Part shown: piece by piece, positions 25,401 to 35,317 of the stretch
How positions within the stretch are numbered: the stretch's first letter is position 1
Layout: the number at the start of each line of letters is the position of its first letter
NCBI GenBank assembly: GCA_964019135.1
Contig: OZ025265.1
Coordinates: 2,232,496-2,296,495 of the forward strand
Length of the DNA: 64,000 bases
Direction: 5' to 3'
DNA from: Arenicola marina
Taxonomy: Eukaryota > Annelida > Polychaeta > Arenicolidae
Notes under the pieces: model-generated
Told to the model about the DNA's origin: nothing
Database searches by the model: none
Seen by the model: only the letters and a program-made list of their open reading frames with translations
Program-made: the position numbers and the translations under genes

Positions 25401-26692
25401 CCCGGTCAGAGCCTATCCCGGCCAGAGCCTATTCCGGCCAGAGCCTATCTCGGCCAAAGCCCATCCCGGCCAGAGCCTGTCCCAGCCAGAGCCCATACAG
25501 GCCAGAGCCTATCCCGGCCAGAGACTATCCCGGCCAGAGCCTATCCCGGCCAGAGACTATCCCGGTCAGAGCCTATCCCGGCCAGAGCCTATTCCGGCCA
25601 GAGCCTATCTCGGCCAGAGCCCATCATGGCCAGAGCCTGTCCCAGCCAGAGCCCATACCGGCCAGAGCCTATACCGGCCAGAGCTTATCCCGGTCAGAGC
25701 CTATCTCGGCCAGAGCCTATTCCGGCCAGAGCCTATCTCGGCCAGAGCCCATCCCGGCCAGAGCCTGTCCCAGCCAGAGCCCATACCGGCCAGAGCCTAT
25801 CCCGGCCAGAGCCTATCCCGGCCAGAGCCCATCCAGGCCAGAGCCTATCCCGGCCAGAGCCTACCCCGGCCAGAGCCCATCCCGGCCACAGCCTATCTCG
25901 GCCAGAGCCTATCCCGGCCAGAGCCTTTCCCGGCCAGAGCCCACCTCGGCCAGAGCCCACCCTGGCCACAGCTTATCTCGGCCAGAGCCCATCCCGGCCA
26001 GAGCCTGTCCCAGCCAGAGCCCATACCGGCCAGAGCCTATCCCGGCCAGAGCCTATCCCGGCCAGAGCCTATCCCGGCCGGAGCCTTTCCCGGCCAGAGC
26101 CCACCTCGGCCAGAGCCCACCCTGGCCACAGCTTATCTCGGCCAGAGCCTATCCCGGCCAGAGCCTATCGCGGCCAGAGCCTATCCCGGCCGGAGCCTAT
26201 TCCGGACAGAGCCTATGCCGGCCAGAGCCTATCTCGGCCAGAGCCTATCCCGGCCAGAGCCTATCCCGGCCAGAGCCTATCCCGGCCAGAGCCTATTCCG
26301 GCCAGAGCCTATCCCGGCCAGAGCCTCTTCCGGCCAGAGCCTGTCCCGGCCAGAGCCCATCCCGGCCAGAGCCCATCCCGGCCAGAGCCTCTTCCAGCCA
26401 GAGCCTATCCCGGCCAGAGCCTATCCCGGCCAGAGCCCATACCGGCCAGAGCCTATCCCGGCCAGAGCCTATCCCGGCCAGAGCCTATCCTGGCCAGAGA
26501 CTATCCCGGTCAGAGCCTCTTCCGGCCAGAGCCTATCCCGGCCAGAGCCTCTTCCGGCCAGAGCCTGTCCCGGCCAGAGACTATCCCGGCCAGAGCCTGT
26601 CCCGGCCAGAGCCTATCCCGGTCAGAGCCTCTTCCGGCCAGAGCCTGTCCCGGCCAGAGCCTGTCCCGGCCAGAGCCCATCCCAGCCAGAGG
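22410..26692. repeat. Minisatellite array, 16-bp unit, about 268 copies
   Basis: The period is 16 bp with consensus CCCGGCCAGAGCCTAT. Frequent variants are CTCGGCCAG, TTCCGGCCAG, GAGCCCAT, GAGCCTGT, GAGACTAT and GGCCACAG. Since 16 is not a multiple of 3 and the unit has no plus-strand stop, all frames stay open for long distances and encode a 16-residue Pro/Ser/Arg/Gln-rich cycle (for example 22458-24785). Variant units form higher-order blocks: the pattern around 23269-23505 recurs at 25733-25969, an offset of 2464 bp or exactly 154 units. The array ends cleanly at both sides. Confidence 0.97.
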
Positions 26693-26763
26693 AAGGTGAC
26701 GGGCGTTTGACACCATATCACGTACAGTAACATGGTGCACTACAGTAGAATGTAATAACCAAC

Positions 26764-26869
26764 ATCGCATGACGTCACTACAATATAGCATGACGTCACC
26801 ACAATATCGCATGACGTCACCACAATATCGCATGACGTCACCACAATATCGCATTACGTCACCACAATA
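26764..26869 (+). repeat. 21-bp tandem array carrying CRE-type sites, five copies
   Basis: Five units of 21 bp follow the pattern GCATGACGTCACCACAATATC. The palindrome TGACGTCA, the full consensus cAMP response element bound by CREB/ATF proteins, occurs at 26770, 26791, 26812 and 26833. A fifth site has one change (TTACGTCA at 26854). The spacing is exactly 21 bp throughout, about two turns of B-DNA, so all sites lie on the same helix face. The array begins about 70 bp after the end of the 16-bp array. No gene start is visible nearby on either strand. The repeat is certain; a regulatory role is inference. Confidence 0.9.
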
Positions 26870-27937
26870 TATAATGTACTGGGTTCATGTTAAATATCTC
26901 GGACGAATTAAGCCTGGCTGTGTCTCAAGTTGGAACACCCGACCGAAATGAAATAAATGAAGCATACTTGAAACGGCGTCAAAAACTTCCACTCTCCCCC
27001 ATTTGATGCTCTGATGCCCTGTCAGGTGGCGCCACTTAGCGGCATAAATCGTTGGCTCTGGTTTTGCGCCCAGTAATTACCCAAGCGTCATAAACTCGTT
27101 TGTCACACTCGCTCTGGCCGGAGGCTCTTTGTATTCAGTAGTATTTCCACGTTATTTTAGAGCATTAACTCATTTTCGCTGTTTCAGTTGTCTCATTCGA
27201 TCACTGTTTACTCGCTCTAGCCTGCTACCCTCAACCCAACCTCCTCTCGGCCGGTTACATTTGGATGTTACTCTGTCCCTTTTGGTTTTTGGTGAATCCA
27301 TTCATTCACATTTGAACGTTGCTGCTGGGACCGCAAGGCCACATTTCGTACTGCCCACCCACTGAATATAACCTGTAAAATCACTTAAAGCAGCCTGCTT
27401 ACATGCGCCATCTTAGCTTTTTTACATTTGAGAATCAAGACTAAAATTATCTCAAAAAACAACAATTTCAACATAAAACTGCGCGGTCTATTTTATCGCC
27501 CGCGGACGTGATAGCGAGCCGCGGTCGACATCACACAGAACACCGAACAGCGAACAGGCGCGCTCAGAATATAGACAGAATATAGTTATTTGACATGGAG
27601 AAGAGATTGGTAAATAATACAAAACAACATAACATATTGCTTTAATTTATCATTTAACAATTTGTATCGTCGCGGTATAACAGCTATCGGTATGAGGACC
27701 ACGACGGCTTGTATCAGACTAAAGTATTGTTAATAATTATTTTTTTCTCGGGAATAATGTGGGTGTTATCTCTTCCCCGTTTATTTCCATGCCCTCGTCT
27801 CCCACGGTGTCTCTACCAATGCAGTCTGTCTCTGGCGCCCACGTGGTGCCAGACGCCTGTTTCACGTACATAACTTAGCCGGCTTCAGGGTTTAGTCGGC
27901 TATATAATCGGCCATCATTTTCATGGTAACTTTAGCC
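26870..27937. other. Intergenic sequence
   Basis: No gene is supported. The frame at 27129-27365 (plus, 78 codons) has no recognised domain. The last part, from about 27875, contains the repeated phrase TAGCCGGCT/TAGTCGGCT and CATGGTAACTTTAGC, which leads into the hairpin at 27938. Confidence 0.4.
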
Positions 27938-27975
27938 GACTAAGGCCCCGTATTAGCCGGCTACGGGGCTTAGTC
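27938..27975. repeat. Imperfect hairpin, 14-15 bp arms
   Basis: The left arm GACTAAGGCCCCGTA and right arm TACGGGGCTTAGTC are reverse complements except for one extra C in the left arm. The loop is about 9 bases. The phrase CATGGTAACTTTAGC occurs both just before this hairpin (about 27922) and after it (about 27982), so the hairpin may be the core of a small inverted-repeat element between about 27875 and 28010. Confidence 0.6.
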
Positions 27976-30377
27976 AATTTACATGGTAACTTTAGCGGAC
28001 TATAAATACACTGCGCTGGTGAAATCCGCCATTGGTCTGGTCACGTGATGTTGGTTCTGACGGCCACTCACCCCGGTCTGCCCCTGTAATGGGGTGATAT
28101 ATGGGGTGGACCTGAGCCGCATGGGGTTATGTCTGCCCTCAGTCGGCGACCATTCTGTAGCGTCACTGTGGCCAACGGACCACGGCTCAATGGGTGAGGT
28201 CTGACAGCACTTCAAACAGCTCTACCGGGCAAAACACATGTCAGAATCTAAATGTGTAACATGGCGTGACCTGATTAGTGTAAGTGCCATCCACGCCGCT
28301 AATATCTATTACCGCGAGCCTGCGTTGCGCCATCAAGATGTTGTAATGCACATATGAACAGACAAACATAATAAACGTAATAAACAGAACACAAGTTCGT
28401 TTTATGTCTTCCCAGCCTCTTTGTCTCCCCTAATTGCCGGGCGGGGCGTGGGAGGTGGGGGTGGGGTAGGCCGGGGGGGGGGGGGGCTGGCCTTTATGTA
28501 ACAATCACCGCGAGGCATTGTTAAAAGGAAGGAAGCGGGGGCGGTGGTGGGGGGGGGGGGGGGTAGGGCGGGGGCGCGCACCTCTGGTAAACAAACTAAT
28601 GGCCGTACATACAAAACCTACCACTTTACCAAGCCTGTTTGGCACGATAGTCACGCCGGCAAACGATTGCCACCCCCTCCCCCCTCCACCCCCCCCCCCC
28701 TCCACCCCCCCCCCATCATCGGGCGGCTATTAATGGCGGACCAGCACGTGGCAATGACGCAGCAAATGGCACATGTACCTGTCAATATGGATGCAAATCA
28801 CTACGCTGTCACATAGTTGTTAATAATAAAGTCCTCATCATTATTATAATCATCATTCATGTCGCATCAGGGAACCAAAGACGCTTATCCTACAGCAGGT
28901 TTTAATTATTCAGCAATTAAAGTAGTCATTCAGTTTCCCAGAATTGATTGTCTCCTCCCCGTGGCAGCATTGAACAGAGAAAAGAACAAGAAGAGAAGAA
29001 AAGAATAGAGAAAAGAGAATGAAGATGAAAAGCTCAAGAGGAAGAAGAAGGAGAAGGAAAATGGAACAGATATGAACAAGAAAAGGGAAAGACTGGTTTT
29101 CTGCGGTTTTGCATTGCGTTTCCCTGGCGTGTGACCTGCCATGCAGCGGTCTGAGGGGAATCACCGGACGTCCTCATCGGAAAGGGAAACACTTAGCGGA
29201 TGTCCCGGGGCCGCTATCAAGTGTGGGGTGTGCGGGAGCGGCAAGCACAAGCCGCCAGGTGAGCCTCAGCACAATATATCATGTCCGTACGCACCCTCCA
29301 CTCCCTCCCTCACCTCTCTCCCACACCCCCCTCCCTCACCTCTCCTCCCACCCCGCCTTTCCACACCTCTCTCCCACCCCTCACCCTCACTCCCATACCT
29401 CCTCTCCTGCCCCCTCTCCCCTTGCAAACCCCTCCTCCCTCCACCACCCTCCCATTCACAGCTCTTCTACCCCTCCCCCACTTCCCCTCCCCCTCCTTTT
29501 TTTTCACACATCTACCCCGCCACTTTAAGTAGTCCGGTCGCTTAGCGTCAAAATTTATCATAATCGTTACCGGGCGGATAAAAGCACCAGATTTGGTATA
29601 CGGCTTCCTTGTAAAACTACACTTGATATTGGCCGAGGTGCCCCCCTGACAATTGCCATAGAAAGAAGTATAGAGCAATTTAAAACTCGTTTTTGCAAAT
29701 GAAAAGCGACACAGAATAACTACTACATTGGCGTTCCATAGCAAGCGCGTGACGCTGCGACCTTGACATTGGCCCGAGAAATCCTGTTTATTTTTGAAAG
29801 TTGACTAAGTACATATACAGATCCAGATCGATCCTGGGGGTGAAACAGATAGATCCAGCCCATGAAGTAGAAAGATATATGCAGAGGATGATGTAGCCAG
29901 GTCATACAAGGTAGCTAACGTGCACCAGTACCAACCATAGCAGCCTTATGATCTATTTGAAGTAGCCTCAAACTTATATACATTTCAAAGTAAAGGATAC
30001 ATTGTTATATAGGTTTTCCTGTGGGGAGGGGTGGGCTTAACATGCACTAACCTAGCCATTAGGCCTATCTCAGTATGTGATGCTCTAATGACCAGGGTTA
30101 TGGGTGAGGGTTTTAAAATTAAGTTGCTTGAAAGGCTAGCCCAAAGGTCGCGGGTGGGGTTACAGGGTTAATGATCTAATGACCTCCACGGATTCGCCGG
30201 GTATCACTGGAGGCACCGCGCGGGATAGCGCGGGATAGCGCCGTGCACTGGATTTCTATGGAAAGCCATTTTTTTTATTGCAACACGCTCAATTGTGTGA
30301 TTAACATATGCAGTTGCTCAAAAATATGTTAGCCTAACCGTTGTAATTTAGGACATATCGGGTATTGATTTTTCGAC
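27976..30377. other. Intergenic sequence with homopolymer, purine and pyrimidine tracts
   Basis: No gene is supported. G homopolymers occur at 28473-28486 and 28549-28563, with a C/T stretch at about 28673-28714. A nearly pure purine tract lies at about 28977-29068, and a long pyrimidine-rich tract at about 29290-29517. Open frames across these tracts are Pro/Ser/Thr- or Lys/Phe-rich shadows. A 10-bp direct duplication, GCGCGGGATA, sits near 30218-30238. Confidence 0.5.
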
Positions 30378-30990
30378 ATGGAGCTTGATTGGGATCGTTG
30401 TGTTATTTGTCAACAAGACACATCTGAACCGTTGAAATGTCCGCTGCACAATCCCGTGGCGCGTAGCAACGCAATAGATTCATGCACATCATTTTTGAAA
30501 AACGTGGAAGACTTCCGAGATATAAACGAGCGGCCTAGTAATGTATATTTTAGGAGTGATGAAACAGCTGACAATTTCGCACGCCACTGCGCGGCTTGGC
30601 ATAAATTGCCATTTGAAATTTGCCCATTCTAAGCTTGCGAAAGCGAAAAATAAAAGGGAATGCAAGACAGATGAGCTTGAGGATCAACGGCCTCGTAAAG
30701 GTCAATCAGTAGATAATGCAACATGTTCTGTGATAATGAGGGGGGTGAACTCCATCAAGTGTCTACTTTGACGCTGATGCCAGTCTCCGAGCAATGACCA
30801 CAGAGCTTCAGGATACACGCCTTCTTGCTCGAATTGAATTGAGGAGATTTGATAGCAATGGAAGCTAAATATCATCGTCCATGCCTTGTTGGTCTGCGAA
30901 ATCGTGTCACATCGTCTTGTCCATCTTCTGGAGAGTCTACTCATCGAAGAAGCCACAGAAGAAAGAGAACGCTGAATATACACTTTAGTA
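30378..30990 (+). pseudogene. Decayed copy of an uncharacterised cysteine-motif protein family
   Basis: The N-terminal part has an ATG at 30378 in good context (G at -3, G at +4). It encodes MELDWDRCVICQQDTSEPLK, with a CxxC pair and a following CPLH that suggest a metal-binding knuckle, and further on a segment with HCAAWHK. Later segments of the same family are recognisable in other frames: FDADASLRAMTTELQDTRL near 30767-30825 and AMEAKYHRPCLVGLRNR near 30855-30906. From memory of predicted proteins in cnidarians, molluscs and fish, these pieces occur in this order in one large protein of unknown function. The reading frame is broken about three times and the rest of the protein is missing, so this is a 5' fragment of a dead copy. 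Whether the family is a host gene or travels with a mobile element is not known to me. Confidence 0.6.
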
Positions 30991-31948
30991 AATCAATCGG
31001 TATGATAATGTCATTATATTGCAGAACTATCTCTGTTTAGCTTATGGTTCCACGGAGAGACAACTCCATCTCTATAACTGATACGCATTGGATAAACCTA
31101 CGCCACTGACCGAGTGTTGCGCAGCCGGCATATACAGTTGGGAACCCAAACGAATAACATTCTGAGCGACCAAAATTTCGCAGCATAGTGAGGATATCGT
31201 AGGGTAATAAAACGGCCCGTATAGATCTACGTAACAAATAGGATATTTGAATAGATAGCTTAAGAATAAGAGACGAAGACACTAAGATAGAGGCAGACTT
31301 AAAAGACATAAGAATAAAATACGCATGGGTTCTAGTCATGACCTAATAACCAGTAGATGGAAAAAGGGACAACAATCGACGGCTTCAACAATAACATTAA
31401 CAGGGATAGCACCTCCGGGTCTGGTCGCGTCGATTGGGATGTAGCGTATCGAATTTCGTAGACATGATCATAAACTTCGCCGCCGGACCAGTTATGATGT
31501 AAAAGTCTAACCTAGGACCACCGTTGGATTATACACACACACTGACACACGGACCCAGGGCTAAGTTAATATAGTCGGTCTGAACATAGAACACGATTTC
31601 GGTTACCCGATCGTGACAAATCATTGTATACTTGTTCTATCGCTAGGAGCCTTGTAACTTGCCCGCGCGTAGCGTGAAGCTTAACTTAATTAAGTAGCAA
31701 TAAAACCCACTGGAACATTTCCGAAGTATTCCTACCAAATATTATATCAGAGTTAGGTTCTAACGGAAGAAACAAATAGCCGACCCCCATAGTTGCATTG
31801 CAATTCAAGGAGATAAATCCTTGACAAACATATTTAACCAGGAAGAAGTAAATAAACCTATAGACAAGCCCTACATTTTTGTTGGTGTCTTGTGTTCGTT
31901 TCACGTGGGCATTCCCTATGCTACAGATTATCGTGTGAGTTTCGGTCT
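30991..31948. other. Intergenic sequence
   Basis: No supported gene or RNA. A frame on the minus strand at 31339-31037 (100 codons) has no recognisable domain. Confidence 0.4.
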
Positions 31949-32369
31949 GACAACGACAGTCGGATGATACCCCAAGATTAGCACGACCATACTACTCTTA
32001 CAATCTGATAAATATGACAATTTGCGATGCTATTCCACGGAAATGGCGGCCATTTTGGATTTTTGTCATTGAAATGGCGGCCATCTTGAATTTTTGTCAT
32101 TGACAACGACTGCCGGATGAGACCCAAAGATTAGCATGACCATACTACTCTTACAATCCGAGAAATATGGCACTTTGCGATGCTATTCCACGGCTATCTT
32201 GGATTTTTGTCATTCAAATGGCGGCCATCTTGGATTTTTGTCATTGACAACGGCACTCGGATGAGGCCCCAAGATTAGCACGACCATACTACTCTTACAA
32301 TCCGATAAATATGATACTTTGCGATGCTATTCCACGGAAATGGCGGCCATCTTGGATTTTTGTCATTTA
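31949..32369. repeat. Tandem repeat of about 150 bp, three copies, with nested GGCGGCCAT motifs
   Basis: Copies start at 31949, 32102 and 32246 (spacing 153 and 144 bp); the third is cut short. Shared blocks are AAGATTAGCACGACCATACT, CTCTTACAATC, TTTGCGATGCTATTCCACGG and GGATTTTTGTCATT. Inside each copy lies ATGGCGGCCATCTTGGA, which is duplicated in the first copy and truncated once in the second. Its reverse complement contains AAGATGGC, the core of a YY1 site. The copies are diverged by several percent, so this array is older than the homogeneous minisatellites. No protein is encoded. Confidence 0.85.
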
Positions 32370-33224
32370 CGGCCATACGAATAAAATGCCGCGAGGGCAC
32401 CTCGGCTAATATTTATTATAAGGTTCCAAGGAAGGGGTATGCCAAATTTCCCGGTAACGATAAAATCACTGAGCCACCTGACTAAAGCCCGTCCCTCCAG
32501 TCACCCCCCCCCCCCCCCCGGGATGTTCTGGCCGCATATCAACGCCCTGACACTTGGCTTTAGCTCCCAAATCAACGTTTGCGTCATAGTGCTACCATGG
32601 CATGTGTACCCCCCGTCCTCCCCCCGCCACCACCACCTCCCTCTCCCAAGCTGGGGGTCACCTGCAGCTGGTGCTACCCGCAGCTGCCCCCCCCCCTCCC
32701 CTCTCCGATAAAGATGGGAGGGTTGGGGGACAGAGTAGAGGGGTGTAGGACGGAGGGGAGGGGTGGGGGGAAATGGGGGAGGGTCGAGCACAGATTAAAG
32801 ATGGGGGGGGGGTGGAGGGGGGCGCCGGATGTTGTCACTGGATGCACGTGGCACCACTCAGGGCAATGGGGCAGGCGGGAGTCGGGGAGGATATAGTTTG
32901 CATCGCCCCCCCACCTCCCGCCTCCACCACGCTGCCCCCGTATAACAGCATGTCTGTAAACCATTTAATGTAAAACTGTAAATCTTCCTGGGCAAGTTTA
33001 ACCCATACGTGCGCAAATTACAGCACGTTTGTACCCCACCCCGCCACCTCCCCATCCGATACCATAATGTGAATATTCGTCCTGCTGGCCTTCTCCACCC
33101 CCCACCCCCCCCCCCCCACACACACACATCCGCCACTCCTACCTCACCCATCTTACTTCCAGATTTCCTGGACCGACCCCCAATCCGCTCCCTCCCAGCC
33201 ACCCTCCCCTCCTGGCAGCAGTCG
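32370..33224. other. Intergenic sequence, C-rich and G-rich patches
   Basis: No gene is supported. A 16-base C run lies at 32504-32519, C/T-rich stretches around 32610-32700, and a G-rich stretch at about 32717-32823. The opposite-strand open frames here are mutual shadows of low-complexity sequence. Confidence 0.4.
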
Positions 33225-33470
33225 GTCCTCCCCTCCCCTCACCCCTCCTGTCACTCTCCTCCCCTCACCCCCTCCTGTCACTCCCCTCCCCTCACCCCCT
33301 CCAGCCAGTCCCCCTCCCCTCACCCCCTCCTGTCACTCCCCTCCCCTCACCCCATCCTGTCAGTCCCCCTCCCCTCACCCCTTCCTGTCACTCCCCTCCC
33401 CTCACCCCATCCTGTCAGTCCCCCTCCCTTCTCCTCACCCCTCCGTCAGCCCCCTGACCTCCCTTCGTCC
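33225..33470. repeat. CT-rich minisatellite, 27-28 bp unit, about nine copies
   Basis: Units contain CCTCCTGTCACTCCCCTCC followed by CTCACCCC. Spacing measured between successive CCTGTCAC/CCAGCCAGT motifs is 27 or 28 bp. Some units read CCTGTCAGTCCCCC in place of CCTGTCACTCCCC. The strand is almost pure pyrimidine, so triplex or unusual structures are possible. The proline/serine-rich open frame through it (33009-33689) is a consequence of composition. Confidence 0.8.
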
Positions 33471-33514
33471 CCCTCTCCCCTTCTCCTTTTATCTCCCTGT
33501 CCATCTCCTGTCAG

Positions 33515-33722
33515 CCCCCCCCCCCGCGCCCTATTACTCCCATCACTGACCCCCTGGCGTCAGGGCGGGAGGACCCAGGCCTCATCCCCCCCCCGCCCTA
33601 TCAGCCCTCACGCTGAGCCCCTGGCGTCAGGGCGGGAGGACCCAGGCCTCATCCCCCCCCCCCCACCGCCCTATCAGCCCTCACGCTGAGCCCCTGGCGT
33701 CAGGGCGGGAAGACCCAGACCC
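33515..33722. repeat. GC-rich tandem repeat, 67-73 bp unit, three copies
   Basis: The landmark GGCGTCAGGGCGGGA occurs near 33556, 33623 and 33696. Each copy also contains CCCTCACGCTGAGCCCCTGG (first copy diverged) and GACCCAGGCCTCATC (third copy diverged: GACCCAGACC). Length differences come from C-run slippage (7 to 12 C). Confidence 0.8.
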
Positions 33723-34328
33723 TGGCAGGCCGTAATAGGCTTCCCAATGTAAAGCCGGCCAATTGTTTCCCAGATTACATCATAATAGCAGGCTCTGGCC
33801 CAGATCACGTGACTTCCGGAATCGACCTGTGTACCCCACATTGGCCGAGGCACACCCTCCGCGGCGGGTTAGGCAAACCCGTCGGCGCGTAACCTTGACA
33901 ACGACGTGCCCACCCCCGGTCCGAGATGCCGAATACCTCCGCATCGGTTTAACTACAGGAAGTGCTCTGTTTGTTAAATAATAGTAGTTCATGGGGATAA
34001 CTTAGGTGCCTATACTCTTGATTTAGACTTCGTCACCGCCGGTTTGTTGACAGGAGTAAAGTACTTCCGGTGTTATCCCACAACATACGGGTATCTAAGG
34101 CTAAAACACTGGCGGGTCAATGTGGCTCATTCCGGGGGCAGTTTACATGGATGTTTATCTACACACCCTCCTTCGCCTTACAACGAGCATGGACCCCCGT
34201 TTTCAATGCAATCTGCTCTCCATTTTCGAAATAACCCCCCACCCCCCCCCCATCCCCTTAGGTGTGGACCCCATCACCCTTTTAATCTCGACCCCCGGAT
34301 TCTGAGCGCTCTCCCACACCCCCCGCCA
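33723..34328. other. Intergenic sequence
   Basis: No gene is supported. The stretch 33840-33930 is CpG-rich. C-rich runs lie around 34228-34255. Confidence 0.4.
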
Positions 34329-34496
34329 AGTAGGTAGCTTAGTTAGAGGGGGGGTTGCAACCCCCCCCTCCCCCAATTGGGAACTTGAACATACACTGTA
34401 AAAGTCGGGGGTCCTCCGAGCAGCGCCCCCCCCCCCGCGGTCGCGAGTTTTCAGAGACCGCCCCTCCCCCCTTTGCAAATTCCTAGTTCCGCCCCT
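34329..34496 (-). mobile_element. Possible non-autonomous DNA transposon remnant
   Basis: Read on the minus strand it starts TCAGGGGCGGAACTAGGAAT and ends with GGGTTGCAACCCCCCCTC, then TAACTAAGCTACC. Elements that start CAGGGGCGGATCCAGG and end near GTTGCAACCCCCCC, with a TAGCTACGCC-type tail, recur in many invertebrate genomes as short hAT-like inverted-repeat elements. I recognise the pattern from memory. Ends are degenerate here, and no target-site duplication is readable. No coding capacity is present. Confidence 0.4.
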
Positions 34497-34639
34497 GACC
34501 CCCATCCAAAGGATCCTTTGACGGTTGTGGCGTACACACAGATATCTGGAGCCAGACTCGAACAAGCGGCCAAAGTCGGTCCCCATATTGAGGTGCGCCA
34601 ATATCAAGGCCATATCTCGTGCCAAGTGTCGATGAGGCT

Positions 34640-34940
34640 GGCTGTGGGCTGAGCGAGGCCGGGGCTCAGGCCGCCACCCTGGGGGGCCGGGTCGTTATTG
34701 GCGGGGTCTCATCCCCTCTGTCCGCGGCCGAGGCAGCGTCAGGCGTGACGACTCACCACAGCCGCCATTGTTTCAATCGAACCCGGGGCTCACCAATCAA
34801 CCTGGCTTCTGATTGGCTGTTATCTCGCTGGCGTGGGTTCCCGGCGCCTAGCTTTGGGTCACGTGGTAAGGCATGCGGCCGTGTTAACGCTGCGGCAGAG
34901 TTCCGCACTATGTCACCCGGACTGAAGGGTATGTGCATCG
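34640..34940. promoter_or_regulatory. Promoter-like CpG-rich patch with paired CCAAT boxes
   Basis: The segment is CpG-rich compared with its surroundings. A CCAAT box lies at 34793-34797 on the plus strand and an inverted one (ATTGG) at 34812-34816, about 19 bp apart. An E-box CACGTG sits at 34860-34865, immediately followed by GTAAGG, which could act as a splice donor. Paired NF-Y sites with an E-box are common in animal promoters. No exon is recognised downstream, and the open frame across it (34619-35161) has no domain, so this remains a candidate only. Confidence 0.3.
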
Positions 34941-35317
34941 GGGTGAACAGATTAGGAGGGTTAGGAGAGGGAAGCCCGTTCAGCGGGCATTTTGGCAGGG
35001 CTTTCGTTTCTTATGCATTGAAAGCAAATCTCCAATTGAAACATTTAGATGTCATCACCATCATGAATACAAAAAATGTCGCTTCACTGTGTAGGCAATT
35101 AAACCAATGCCTAAAAGCCTGTGTTGTAATACACAATGTAAGAAATATAACTGATAACTGATTGATCTATTAATGTACTTGGAATTTATTACCCTGTGAT
35201 ATCTCGTGTCGCGACAATGGCAAAAGGGCAAGGAAGAGAGGAGCCATGTCGTGGGGAGTAACCGCCTACGCTTTGCAAAGACAGAAATTGGATCTCCATC
35301 CTGCATATAAATCCATC
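34941..35317. other. Intergenic sequence before the 43-bp array
   Basis: No gene or repeat is supported; composition becomes AT-richer after about 35000. Confidence 0.4.

Noticed and set aside
22458-26699. Long Pro/Ser/Arg/Gln-rich open frames (up to 775 codons) in the 16-bp array
   Set aside because: Same cause: a stop-free 16-bp unit read in all frames. No unique N- or C-terminal coding sequence flanks the array.
33009-33689. 226-codon Pro/Ser-rich frame
   Set aside because: It runs through CT-rich tandem repeats and C homopolymers, and no domain or splice context is seen.
34619-35161. 180-codon frame in CpG-rich sequence
   Set aside because: The absence of stops is explained by GC content in its first two thirds. 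No family resemblance was recognised, and a shadow frame is open on the other strand.
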